Of a stretch of DNA of 46,560 nucleotides, positions 28,448 to 36,592 are shown piece after piece; position 1 is the stretch's first letter, and each line of letters opens with the position of its first letter. The notes beneath the pieces are model-generated. The model was not told the DNA's origin. It searched no databases and worked only from the letters and a program-made list of their open reading frames with translations. Position numbers and translations under genes: made by a program. The stretch comes from Anaerolineae bacterium (GTDB lineage Bacteria > Chloroflexota > Anaerolineae > Promineifilales > Promineifilaceae). The stretch lies in assembly GCA_028277515.1 (NCBI GenBank), contig JANQGC010000250.1, forward strand, positions 1-46,560. The letters run 5' to 3'.

Positions 28448-28934
28448 GGTTTTTTGGTGAGATTACTTGGACCTGCTCCTCAACATGCAAAAAGATTTTT
28501 CACTCCGTTCAAAATGACAGCAGGCAATGTTTGTATCTGAGTAACCTCCATGCGAACGGAGTATTAAGTTCCTTTTTCCCTACCCCCAATCTACCTTTCG
28601 ATAGGCGACTCATGCCCCGATAAGTCTTACGCTGATGATGGTTATTCCCAGCAACATAAAAGGATCTTTTTCTTTTCCCGGTTTTGTCCTAAAGTCTGTA
28701 GTTCAACTGGGTGCACAAACCTATCGCTCCCGTCATCATATCATAGTGAATTGATTGGGAACGATTGTAATTAAATTGTGATGATGTCGGCAACGGCCGA
28801 CCAAATCATAGAATCCATGCCTCTACTGGCAAAAGGTAGGATTCTATCAGAAGGAAGATTTGGTCAGATTACTCTTCCTCCTCTCCAGAGTTGATTGCCT
28901 CTATGCGATTACTTAACCGCATAATGTAAGGGAT
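28448..28934. other. Non-coding region between exporter operon promoter and the 14-gene operon end
   Basis: About 490 nt with no convincing gene. The 73-codon + strand frame beginning at 28402 starts inside the operator and has no family features. At 28487-28524 the text AAAAAGATTTTTCACTCC and the following TTCAAAATGACA resembles a repeat phrase common in intergenic DNA of some Chloroflexota. The distal half holds a cluster of hairpins (see the 28786-28865 entry). The region receives readthrough from the end of the minus-strand catabolic operon. Confidence 0.5.
28786..28865. repeat. Hairpin cluster after the 14-gene operon
   Basis: GTCGGC (28786-28791) and GCCGAC (28796-28801) form a 6-bp stem with a 4-nt loop. 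Overlapping it, an 18-nt arm GACCAAATCATAGAATCC (28799-28816) pairs with GGATTCTAT (28839-28847) and GATTTGGTC (28857-28865), leaving a 9-nt bulge on one side. The structures lie about 70 nt beyond the last stop codon of the minus-strand operon. They could be a factor-dependent terminator or an mRNA-stabilising end; no T-tract follows. Confidence 0.55.
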
Positions 28935-29906
28935 TTAATTATATACTTCGGGATTTACGCAATTGGGTAGTCGTTCCCCCCTAAGTCCTGCTGCCAAATT
29001 TTCTGCTGCCATCGAAGCCATTTTTGTTCGAGCCGCGATGCTGGAGCTGGCAATGTGGGGCACGATCAAGCAGTTATCGAGTGCTAATAGAGGATCATCC
29101 ATTGTTATAGGTTCTGGTTCTGTCACATCCAGCGCGGCGTGGCTGATTTCCCCTTCTTTTAATGCTTCGTACAGGGCATTGGGATCAACCACTGGGCCAC
29201 GGGCGGTATTTATCAATACGGCCGATGGTTTCATCATCTTGAACTCGGCTTCACTCATAAGATGATGCGTTTCTTCATTTAGCGGAACGTGCAGGCTGAC
29301 AAAATCGGCTTTCGTCAGAACTTCCTCAAGAGTACAGCTCTCTGCGCCTGCTACTTCGGCATCGGTAGAGGGATCATAATAAAGGATGCGCATATTGAAT
29401 CCAGCGGCACGCCTGGCCATCGCCTGGCCAATGCGGCCGAAGCCAACCAGGCCCAGGATTGCTCCATGGATATCGTTACCCATGAGCAATGTCGGCCCCC
29501 AGGTCTTCCACTTACCGGCCTTGACAAAGCGTTCGCCCTCCACAACCCTGCGGGCGGCAGCCATCAATAGGGTAAATGCAAAATCAGCCGTCGTATCCGT
29601 TAATACCCCTGGGGTATTTCCAATGGGAAGGTTGCGCGCAGTGGCTGCCTGGATATCTATATTATCGAAGCCAACCGCCATCTGGCTGATCACCTTAAGA
29701 TTCTTTCCTGCAGCATCCATTAAGTTGCTGTCAATCCGGTCGGTTAATAAACAGACCAGGCCATCCAAGCCTGCGACTTTTTCCAGTAATACTGCATAAG
29801 GTGGCGGCATCTCGTCTGGCCAGATTTCTGTGTCGGCCACAGCGCGAATCATCTCCAGGCCTCGATCGGGAATGATGCGGGAAACAAATACCCGTGGTTT
29901 ACTCAT
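28935..29906 (-). CDS. D-2-hydroxyacid dehydrogenase (glyoxylate/hydroxypyruvate reductase-like)
   Basis: NAD(P)-dependent enzyme interconverting a 2-oxo acid and a D-2-hydroxy acid, 323 residues. The start is the ATG at 29906 with AAGGAG upstream, rather than the longer frame to 29966 that overlaps the next gene. The Rossmann motif is ILGLVGFGRIGQAMARR. Catalytic Arg, Glu and His are in NTARGPVVD, DVTEPEP and IVPHIASSS. The sequence resembles glyoxylate/hydroxypyruvate reductases (GyaR/GRHPR). With the hydroxypyruvate-isomerase-like barrels upstream, conversion of a tartronate-semialdehyde or hydroxypyruvate-like intermediate is plausible. It is the last gene of the minus-strand operon. Confidence 0.93.
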   Translation of the reverse strand: MSKPRVFVSRIIPDRGLEMIRAVADTEIWPDEMPPPYAVLLEKVAGLDGLVCLLTDRIDSNLMDAAGKNLKVISQMAVGFDNIDIQAATARNLPIGNTPGVLTDTTADFAFTLLMAAARRVVEGERFVKAGKWKTWGPTLLMGNDIHGAILGLVGFGRIGQAMARRAAGFNMRILYYDPSTDAEVAGAESCTLEEVLTKADFVSLHVPLNEETHHLMSEAEFKMMKPSAVLINTARGPVVDPNALYEALKEGEISHAALDVTEPEPITMDDPLLALDNCLIVPHIASSSIAARTKMASMAAENLAAGLRGERLPNCVNPEVYN

Positions 29907-29938
29907 TGCTACTCCTTTTGTCAATTCAATCAACTTTA

Positions 29939-30856
29939 TCAAACTTTGGCCCAGGCTTCTTGCCAAACTCGTTTAGTGCCGGCAATAATCTGTTCAGGTG
30001 TCTCTGCGGGAGATTGTGGTTTTACCTCGAATCCAATCCACGGCCGTTCAGCTTTGCCTTCCTTGAGAAAACCGATCTTGAACAGAGCTTGAATAAAGGT
30101 AACCAATTCGTCGACATCATTACAGCCGCCAGGCCAGCCAAAGCGTGGATGCAGGTCTCCATATCCAGGTGTATCCGGATCGACAACACAATTGCCCACA
30201 TGAGCGTGAACAAGAACATCTTGCAACAATGTTAATGCTGGTTCGGACTCTTCAAAAAGGAGCGGTTGGTGGCTCAAGTCATACATCAAGCCAAACTCAG
30301 GGTGATCCTGGCGGACGGCAAAAGCGAAATCGGCCGCATAATCACTAGGCCCGATCAGGCATTTTTTATCTATTGAGCGATCAAATGTTTCCATTGTTAA
30401 AGCGAGACCTTTATCACCTGCGTAAGCGCTGACTTCGTTTACGGAGCGGAGAAGCGCTTCCAAGGCGGCCGGCCGGTCGGCATCGCCAGGGTCCCGGCCA
30501 GACAGAAATGCCACGCGTTGGGCACCCATTTCTACAGCCTCATCGACATTAGATTTCAACTGTTCTACAGCACGATTGCGTTCGATATCATTCAAGCTGT
30601 TTAAGTTAAGCCCTTGTAATAGCAATGAACTTTGGGCGCCGTGGGCTATTTTGAGATGGCTGTTTTCCAATACTGTCCTGGTCACAGCTCGCACAGCGGG
30701 GTCCTTAATCCAACCAATCTCGATTCCATCAAAGAAAGGATCGGTGGCGATTTTTTCGACCGTCTCCACAATTGGCCCTTCACCGGTAATTGTATCTGGA
30801 AAGGCCATAAAATGAACAATGCTTAGTGTGCAATAGTGACGCCAATGTTTATCCAT
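29939..30856 (-). CDS. Xylose isomerase-like TIM-barrel protein (sugar phosphate isomerase/epimerase family)
   Basis: Predicted sugar isomerase or epimerase of the AP-endonuclease-2/xylose-isomerase-like fold, 305 residues. Putative metal ligands follow the family order: Glu in LTMETFDRS, Asp/His in LMYDLSHQPL, His in LVHAHVGNC and Glu in GFEVKPQSP. GGAG lies before the ATG. It is the lowest-numbered of three such barrels in this operon. The low similarity between them suggests different steps. The exact substrate is unknown. Confidence 0.88.
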   Translation of the reverse strand: MDKHWRHYCTLSIVHFMAFPDTITGEGPIVETVEKIATDPFFDGIEIGWIKDPAVRAVTRTVLENSHLKIAHGAQSSLLLQGLNLNSLNDIERNRAVEQLKSNVDEAVEMGAQRVAFLSGRDPGDADRPAALEALLRSVNEVSAYAGDKGLALTMETFDRSIDKKCLIGPSDYAADFAFAVRQDHPEFGLMYDLSHQPLLFEESEPALTLLQDVLVHAHVGNCVVDPDTPGYGDLHPRFGWPGGCNDVDELVTFIQALFKIGFLKEGKAERPWIGFEVKPQSPAETPEQIIAGTKRVWQEAWAKV

Positions 30857-30869
30857 GATCTACACTCCT

Positions 30870-31673
30870 TCATTCGTCGACAATATTTTCGGACCGTCTT
30901 AAAATATCTGGTACCCAATTTAGAGCCTCATCACCCGGCAGGTCCGATTTAAACTCCAGGCCGATATAACTTGTATAGCCAAAACGCTCAAGCACTTGAT
31001 GTAGATTGGAGAAATTAATTTCACCGGTTCCGGGAGCCAGGCGTCCGGGAACATCGCCAAATTGGATGTGTCCGATCCACTCTTTATTTTGCTCAAGTTT
31101 TGTAATTAAATTTCCTTCGCTGACTTGAATATGGTAGGTATCAAATTGAAACCGAACCGCCGGGTGATCGACGGCTTTAATGATCTTGAACGCTTCAACT
31201 GTTGAATTGATAAAGTAACCAGGAAAATCGATAGGGTTCAACATCTCGGTTGTCAAAAGCACACCAGCATCGTCCGCAAGGGGTCCTGCATAAGACAAAT
31301 TCTCGATAATGCAATCGCGTTGGATTTGCTGCGGCATACCGGGCACAACAGCCCCTGCGCAAAGCATTACTTTGTGAACATTGAGCTGCTGGGCAAAGTT
31401 AAGCGCTTCGTCCAGCTTGTGTTTGAAGGTGTCGCGCAAAGCCGGATCAGCCATATAGCCACGGTTGCTTTCATTGAATCCAGGCACATCCTGGTTGAAG
31501 AGCACAATTTGCAGCCCGAAGGCATCCTGGGCGTTTAGCAGAGGCGACACCTTTTCCGGTGATAGAAACCCAAGTTCCAGTGCGTCAAAGCGAGCTTTGG
31601 CCACGGCGCCTGGCCGTTCACTAAAAGGCAGCTCCCTAAAAAGCCAGTTGATGTTTGGCGCATAGCTTAGCAA
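30870..31673 (-). CDS. Hydroxypyruvate isomerase-like TIM-barrel protein
   Basis: Predicted isomerase of 267 residues resembling the hydroxypyruvate isomerase (Hyi/OtnI) branch, beginning MLSYAPNINWLFRELPFSERP. The frame is open to 31805, but the TTG at 31673 is chosen: GAGG lies 6 nt upstream, the start falls 1 nt after the racemase-family gene stop, and the longer version has a nonsensical Trp/Cys-rich N-terminus. Family residues are Glu in LTTEMLNPIDFPGY, Asp and His in QFDTYHIQVSEG, His in IGHIQFGDVPGR and Glu in IGLEFKSD. It probably interconverts a 2-oxo and an aldehyde form of a short hydroxy acid or sugar. Confidence 0.88.
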   Translation of the reverse strand: MLSYAPNINWLFRELPFSERPGAVAKARFDALELGFLSPEKVSPLLNAQDAFGLQIVLFNQDVPGFNESNRGYMADPALRDTFKHKLDEALNFAQQLNVHKVMLCAGAVVPGMPQQIQRDCIIENLSYAGPLADDAGVLLTTEMLNPIDFPGYFINSTVEAFKIIKAVDHPAVRFQFDTYHIQVSEGNLITKLEQNKEWIGHIQFGDVPGRLAPGTGEINFSNLHQVLERFGYTSYIGLEFKSDLPGDEALNWVPDILRRSENIVDE

Positions 31674-31674
31674 A

Positions 31675-32343
31675 CTACACCTCGGCTGCCAGAACTGACC
31701 GTAATTGTTCAAGGGCCAGGTGTGGGCTGGAAAGTACAGGCACCGGACATTCTGATATTGTAATTTCAGGCAACACGCGGGCCATGGAAGCCTGGGCCAG
31801 TACAATCACATCGCTATCCTTAGCCAACACCAGGATCGCTTCTTTGAGAAGGCGATCATGCATTTCACCCTGTCCTTTCATCAAGGCCGGCAGGGCCTCT
31901 TCGACGAGGGTCATTTCTACCTCGACAGGTCTTTTCAGCCGGTTTGCTTCCTCCTGGAGTAGATATCGGGTCGGTTCCAGGGTAGTTCTGGCGGTTGCGA
32001 TAACGCCGATTCGCCTGCCCGATTTCACTGCCTGGGAAATCATCGCTTCGTCGATCTTTTTAACCGGGATTTTTATTCTCGGTTGTATTTCGTCCACACA
32101 AGGCGACACCGTCGAACAGGTTACCAGAACCGCGTCGGCACCTATACTGGTTGCAATCCGTACATGGCTCAGCAAACGCTGTGAATCCTCAGCAGCTAAG
32201 TCGCCCCTTTGTTGTACTTGCTCCAGCAGGGGTTCATCGAGGATGTGGCTGATCCAGACGCCAGGGAGCAACGATTCAGCAAGGTTCTTAAACACATCGA
32301 TCAAAGGTGGCAATGTATGTACAAGAACAACTCTTCCAGCCAT
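31675..32343 (-). CDS. Asp/Glu/hydantoin racemase family protein
   Basis: Member of the aspartate/glutamate racemase superfamily, 222 residues. The first catalytic cysteine is Cys76 in VLVTCSTVSP. The usual second motif reads VLAQASMARVLPE, with Ala where racemases have the second Cys; a cysteine does occur later in ISECPVPVLSS. It may therefore be a single-Cys isomerase, decarboxylase or regulatory relative rather than a two-base racemase. It lies 17 nt after an E1 beta gene and 1 nt before the hydroxypyruvate-isomerase-like gene, so it belongs to the same pathway. Confidence 0.88.
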   Translation of the reverse strand: MAGRVVLVHTLPPLIDVFKNLAESLLPGVWISHILDEPLLEQVQQRGDLAAEDSQRLLSHVRIATSIGADAVLVTCSTVSPCVDEIQPRIKIPVKKIDEAMISQAVKSGRRIGVIATARTTLEPTRYLLQEEANRLKRPVEVEMTLVEEALPALMKGQGEMHDRLLKEAILVLAKDSDVIVLAQASMARVLPEITISECPVPVLSSPHLALEQLRSVLAAEV

Positions 32344-32360
32344 TTTTTGAACCTTGCTTG

Positions 32361-33344
32361 TTAGCTGTCGTAGGCCATAATTCTGCCGGCAGCAGCTACC
32401 ACGTCCCTATCATCGGGTAATACTTCTTTCTCCAAACGCGGGTTAAATGGCACAGGTGAATCCTTGGCCGCCACGCGTTCAACAGGAGCCAGCAGGTAAT
32501 CAAAAGCTTGATATACGACTTGTGAGGTTATTTCACCACCTACACCACCGGTCAGGTTGGCTTCATGGGCCACAATCAGACGGCCGGTTTTTTTGACCGA
32601 TTGGACGACGGTGGATATATCTAGCGGGGCCAGGGTGCGCGGATCGATGACCTCAGCGGAAATGCCCAGATCCGCCAATTGATCGGCCGCTTTCAAGGAA
32701 TATTGAACCATGTCAGATAGTGCGACAATTGTAACATCCTCACCTTCGCGGATTACGTTAGCCTGGCCAAAAGGTACAAAGTAAGGTTCTACCGGCACTT
32801 CACCCTTCATATTATAGAGCATCTTATTTTCAAAGAATATGACTGGATTGGGATTACGGATAGCTGTCTTCAACAAGCCCTTTGCATCGTAAGGACTTGA
32901 AGGCATGGCGATCAAGATGCCTGGAATATGCATGAACCATGCCTCCAAGCATTGGCTGTGTTGGGCAGCAGCCGAACGCCGCCCGCCCATGGGAGCCCGA
33001 ACGACCAGTGGGATACTCAGTTTACCGCCAAACATGTACCGCATTTTGGCTGCTTGATTGATAATCGGATCCATGGCCATAGGGAAGAAATCACTGTACA
33101 TGATTTCAGCAACTGGCCTCAATCCTGTCGCCGCCGATCCCACAGTGGCACCTAAAATGGCCATTTCCGAAATGGGTGTATTTCGAATCCGTTTGGGACC
33201 AAACTCATCAAGCAATCCTAGTGTAACTTTCATTGAACCGCCGAATTCAGCGATATCTTCGCCTAGCAGGAAGACCAGTTCATCATTTTGTAATTCTTCC
33301 CGTAAGGCTTGCCTGATCGCTTCGCGATAGGTCATTATGGCCAT
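32361..33344 (-). CDS. 2-oxo acid dehydrogenase E1 component, beta subunit (first pair)
   Basis: Beta subunit of a thiamine-diphosphate-dependent pyruvate/acetoin/branched-chain type dehydrogenase E1, 327 residues. Typical features are TYREAIRQALREEL at the N-terminus, FLLGEDIAEFGG, RIRNTPISEMAILGAAVG-like segment (here ILGATVGSAATG) and RAPMGGRRSAAAQHSQCLEAW. The C-terminal transketolase domain contains IDPRTLAPLDISTV and HEANLTGGVGGEI. GAGGAG precedes the ATG and only 1 nt separates it from the alpha subunit gene. With that subunit it decarboxylates a 2-oxo acid or acyloin and acylates the lipoyl E2 encoded two genes upstream. Confidence 0.94.
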   Translation of the reverse strand: MAIMTYREAIRQALREELQNDELVFLLGEDIAEFGGSMKVTLGLLDEFGPKRIRNTPISEMAILGATVGSAATGLRPVAEIMYSDFFPMAMDPIINQAAKMRYMFGGKLSIPLVVRAPMGGRRSAAAQHSQCLEAWFMHIPGILIAMPSSPYDAKGLLKTAIRNPNPVIFFENKMLYNMKGEVPVEPYFVPFGQANVIREGEDVTIVALSDMVQYSLKAADQLADLGISAEVIDPRTLAPLDISTVVQSVKKTGRLIVAHEANLTGGVGGEITSQVVYQAFDYLLAPVERVAAKDSPVPFNPRLEKEVLPDDRDVVAAAGRIMAYDS

Positions 33345-33345
33345 C

Positions 33346-34326
33346 TCACATCTCCTCGGTTTGTGGCGTCGTGATGTCTGTTAACGCTTCAAAGAGGTCG
33401 GGTTCAGGGCTACTTTCGGCAAATTTTATTGCCTTTTGCATTTCCTGATCTACCCTAGTGTTAATGGCTTCTAGCGTTTCTTTAGCAACACCGCGCTTTA
33501 GTAATACGCTCCGCCAACGCTTAATAGCGTCGTGTTGCAAGATTTCTTTGAGTTCTTCCGGAGGTCGATAATCCTGCTTATCTGCCTCATGATGACCGCG
33601 CCAGCGGTGTGTCTTGCATTCCAGCAGAGTCGGACCACCGTCCTGGCGAGCGCGTTCGACGGCTGTCTTAGTTGCCAGGTAAACAGCACCAACATCGCTA
33701 CCATCAACGATTTCGGCCGGCATATCATAAGCGGCGCCACGAACAGCGATGTCCGTGATCTTCTGATGTTGATGCTGGGGCGTTGATTCACCATATCCAT
33801 TGTTCTCACAGACAAATATAGTAGGCAAGTTCCAGACAGATGCGAGGTTTAGCGATTCATGAAACACGCCCTCGTTGGAAGCGCCATCACCGAAGAAACA
33901 AACGCCCACATGATCTGTGCCCAGATATTGAGCCGTCAATGACGCTCCGTTGATGAGTGCCAGACCGGCACCAACGATAGCGTTCGCCCCCAGGTGACCC
34001 AAATCAGGCTCGGCGATGTGCATTGAACCTCCCTTGCCTTTATTGTAACCGGTCCCTTTGCTGAACAGTTCCGCCATCATCAGGTCAACTTGCCCACCTT
34101 TGGCAATAAGATGGCCATGCCCGCGATGAGTGCTGGTGATTTTGTCTTTGATGCCCAAGTTGGCACATACGCCGGTGGCCACAGCTTCCTCGCCAACGTA
34201 AGTGTGCATGAAGCCAGGGATTTTGCCACGGGCAAAGAGATCGGCTACTGATAGCTCAAACTGGCGAATCCTGAGCATGGTTTCATAAAAGTTCAAGGCG
34301 ATATCGTCAGGTATTTCTTCATACAT
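33346..34326 (-). CDS. 2-oxo acid dehydrogenase E1 component, alpha subunit (first pair)
   Basis: Alpha subunit of the E1 heterotetramer, 326 residues. The thiamine diphosphate motif is complete: GDGASNEG followed about 26 residues later by ENNGYG. The nearby HTYVGEEAVATGVC and STHRGHGHLIAKG match the pyruvate/acetoin dehydrogenase alpha family. GGAG lies before the ATG. Its pair sits directly downstream and E2 directly upstream, so this is the canonical E1-E2 set. Confidence 0.94.
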   Translation of the reverse strand: MYEEIPDDIALNFYETMLRIRQFELSVADLFARGKIPGFMHTYVGEEAVATGVCANLGIKDKITSTHRGHGHLIAKGGQVDLMMAELFSKGTGYNKGKGGSMHIAEPDLGHLGANAIVGAGLALINGASLTAQYLGTDHVGVCFFGDGASNEGVFHESLNLASVWNLPTIFVCENNGYGESTPQHQHQKITDIAVRGAAYDMPAEIVDGSDVGAVYLATKTAVERARQDGGPTLLECKTHRWRGHHEADKQDYRPPEELKEILQHDAIKRWRSVLLKRGVAKETLEAINTRVDQEMQKAIKFAESSPEPDLFEALTDITTPQTEEM

Positions 34327-34344
34327 GCTCTTTCTCCTCGGTGT

Positions 34345-35721
34345 TTAATTAACGAATAAATATGGTTGTTCCAGCAACTCTTTTATTTTGGTTAGTATGC
34401 TGGCTGCTTGTAAGCCATCCATGCAACGGTGATCCACACTGAGGGTTATGTTCATCATCGGGCGTAAGGAAATGGACCGGTCGGGCATACCCACTGGAGT
34501 TTCGATAATCCGACCGGTGGCTAAAATCGCGCTTTCGGGAGGATTGAGGATTGCCTTGAAGCGATCGACGCCGAACATTCCCAGGTTTGAAATGGTGAAG
34601 GTTCCGCCACTAAAATCCTCCGGGTTGAAGCGCAAGCTTTTGGCCTTTTCCCTAAAAGTGGCAAGTTCCTGGGTGATCTCAATCAATGATTTTTGGTCGG
34701 CGTGTTTGACGACCGGTACTACTAAGCCGTCTTCTGTACCAACTGCGATGCCGATATGAACGACTTTGTACACTTTAAGACGGCCGTCGATGAAGGAACT
34801 GTTTGCCCTCGGAAACTGCTTCAAGGCCAAGGCTACAGCTTTAGCTAAAATGGTGGTGATCGACAGACGATGCCCGGTGGCACTCAAGATACGATCCATT
34901 TGTGCCTGGCGAAATTGTAATGTATTGGTCATATCGACCTGGGAGTCAAGCGTGAATTGGGGTGCAGCGAGTACGCTTTCAACCATTCTCTGGCCCGCCA
35001 GTCGCTGGATAGTGGTGAGCTCCTGCCATTCAAAATCATCTGTTTCTGGAGGGGTTGCGGGATCTTGTTGTGTCCTTGTAACAACGACTTTCTGTACGTC
35101 ACCCTGAGTTATCTTGCCTTTAGGCCCGCTGCCTTTTACATTACCCAGGTCGATGCCCAACTCTGTGGCTGTACGTCGGGCCACAGGTGAGGCGAATATT
35201 TTCGGGGACTCTTCTACTGTTTCAGCCTTTTGGGCTTCAATGAAGGCGTGCACGTCATCCTTAGTGATTCGTCCCTGGTTTCCGGTTCCTTTTATCAAAG
35301 CCAGATCGAGGCCAAGGTCTCTGGCGAGCTTGCGTACGGCAGGCACTGCACGAGGTCGTTTGGAACCTTCCCCAACCGGATCTGGTTTGGAATCCGGCAC
35401 CAGCGCTTCTGTTGGTGCTGCTGGCTTGACTGCTTTGGTGACCTCGCCTAACGGTGGAAGGACCGGAACTTCTTCGTTCTCATCGGTTATGTAAGCCATC
35501 GTCTCACCTACCGGCACGGCCGTACCCGGGTCAAGGCCGGGGCGAATTCCTTTGATTATCCCTGAGGCTGGCGCTTCTAACTCGACTGTAGCCTTATCGG
35601 TTTCAATTTCCAGGAGGGCATCTCCTGTTTCTACCCGGTCTCCCTCATTGGTAAGCCAGGTTACAATAATACCGGCTTCCATGTGGTCCGACATTTTGGA
35701 CATAAAGAACTCAGTGGCCAT
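34345..35721 (-). CDS. Dihydrolipoamide acyltransferase, E2 component of 2-oxo acid dehydrogenase
   Basis: E2 core of the complex, 458 residues. A single N-terminal lipoyl domain carries the lipoylated lysine Lys43 in EIETDKATVELEAP. Two peripheral-subunit-binding domains follow, at about residues 125-162 (AVPAVRKLARDLGLDL) and 178-212 (ASPVARRTATELGIDL). Most bacterial E2 proteins have one such domain. The C-terminal acyltransferase domain ends with the active-site motif DHRCMDG. It moves the acyl group to coenzyme A. The two binding domains may allow docking of E1 from either pair, or of E1 and E3 separately. No E3 gene is in the window. Confidence 0.94.
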   Translation of the reverse strand: MATEFFMSKMSDHMEAGIIVTWLTNEGDRVETGDALLEIETDKATVELEAPASGIIKGIRPGLDPGTAVPVGETMAYITDENEEVPVLPPLGEVTKAVKPAAPTEALVPDSKPDPVGEGSKRPRAVPAVRKLARDLGLDLALIKGTGNQGRITKDDVHAFIEAQKAETVEESPKIFASPVARRTATELGIDLGNVKGSGPKGKITQGDVQKVVVTRTQQDPATPPETDDFEWQELTTIQRLAGQRMVESVLAAPQFTLDSQVDMTNTLQFRQAQMDRILSATGHRLSITTILAKAVALALKQFPRANSSFIDGRLKVYKVVHIGIAVGTEDGLVVPVVKHADQKSLIEITQELATFREKAKSLRFNPEDFSGGTFTISNLGMFGVDRFKAILNPPESAILATGRIIETPVGMPDRSISLRPMMNITLSVDHRCMDGLQAASILTKIKELLEQPYLFVN

Positions 35722-35756
35722 ACTTAATCCTTATTATTAGAACGACTTGATGCCTG

Positions 35757-36587
35757 TTATATATATCGGCGTATTGATTCGATAGAGGCCCTGGCAGCAG
35801 TATCTGAGTCAGGCCATGGTAAAATTTCAAGGGAGACATAACCCTTATAACCAACCTCCTTTAATGTTCGAAAGATCTGTTCAAAGTCCAGGTGTGCACT
35901 GCCAGGCCAATGGCGATTGTTGTCTGCCAGATGGACGAACCAGCATAAATCGCCTGCTTCGCGAAAGCTGTTGTAGATATCTTCATCCTCAATATTCATG
36001 TGATAAACATCTAACATCAGGCCAAAGTTCGCACGTCCAACCCGTTGCACCATGGCGATTCCATCCTGGGAAGAATGGATGTGATTGATCTGGTGGACGT
36101 TGATTGGTTCGAGAACGATTCTGACACCCTGATCTTGCGCATATTCAGCTATTTCACGAAAGGCGATTGCCATGTCGTCTAATGTTGCTATTGGGTTTCC
36201 CGCATAGCCCGGTCCACGAGATCGTCCGATGTTTACCAAAGTACCTGCGCCAAAATGATTAGCAGCGAAGTCAACGAAAGTTTTCAGGCGATGCATCGCC
36301 TGTCGACAAACTTCAGAATCCGGACCGACCAGGCCAAGATTATCTTCACCAAATACGTGCCCGGTACAAAGCCCAACCATTTCCAGGCCGAGCCGGTCTA
36401 GAGAACGCCGGATCTGGTCACCGTTTAACTGGGGCGGGTTTTTGGCCATCAACTCCACGCCATCATAACCAAGAGCGGCTATCTTGCGAAATGCCGTATC
36501 GAGATCGCCGCTGTAGAGGGCCAGGGTTTCCTGTTCCAGGTCTGGCGAACCAATCATGGCTGCAACTTTGATCATACGAGGTTTCAT
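35757..36587 (-). CDS. Xylose isomerase-like TIM-barrel protein
   Basis: Third barrel of the operon, 276 residues, sugar phosphate isomerase/epimerase type. It opens with IKVAAMIGSPDLEQETLALY and has the family residues Glu in IVLEPINVHQ, Asp/His in LMLDVYHMNIED, His in WFVHLADNNRHWPG and Glu in VSLEILPWPDS. These resemble tagatose-3-epimerase/hydroxypyruvate-isomerase relatives. It lies between the E2 gene and the second E1 pair, with a 5-nt gap to the beta subunit, so it is co-transcribed. Substrate unknown. Confidence 0.88.
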   Translation of the reverse strand: MKPRMIKVAAMIGSPDLEQETLALYSGDLDTAFRKIAALGYDGVELMAKNPPQLNGDQIRRSLDRLGLEMVGLCTGHVFGEDNLGLVGPDSEVCRQAMHRLKTFVDFAANHFGAGTLVNIGRSRGPGYAGNPIATLDDMAIAFREIAEYAQDQGVRIVLEPINVHQINHIHSSQDGIAMVQRVGRANFGLMLDVYHMNIEDEDIYNSFREAGDLCWFVHLADNNRHWPGSAHLDFEQIFRTLKEVGYKGYVSLEILPWPDSDTAARASIESIRRYI

Positions 36588-36592
36588 CTCAC

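Noticed and set aside
28402..28623. 73-codon + strand frame in the intergenic region
   Set aside because: It begins inside the TetR operator, has no ribosome binding site and its composition is unlike a protein; it also covers repeat-like DNA.
29907..29966. Extension of the hydroxyacid dehydrogenase to 29966
   Set aside because: It would overlap the next gene, while ATG 29906 has AAGGAG upstream and matches the usual N-terminus.
31674..31805. Extension of the hydroxypyruvate-isomerase-like gene to 31805
   Set aside because: The extra residues are Trp/Cys/Pro-rich nonsense overlapping the racemase-family gene in another frame; TTG 31673 has a suitable ribosome binding site and a 1-nt gap.
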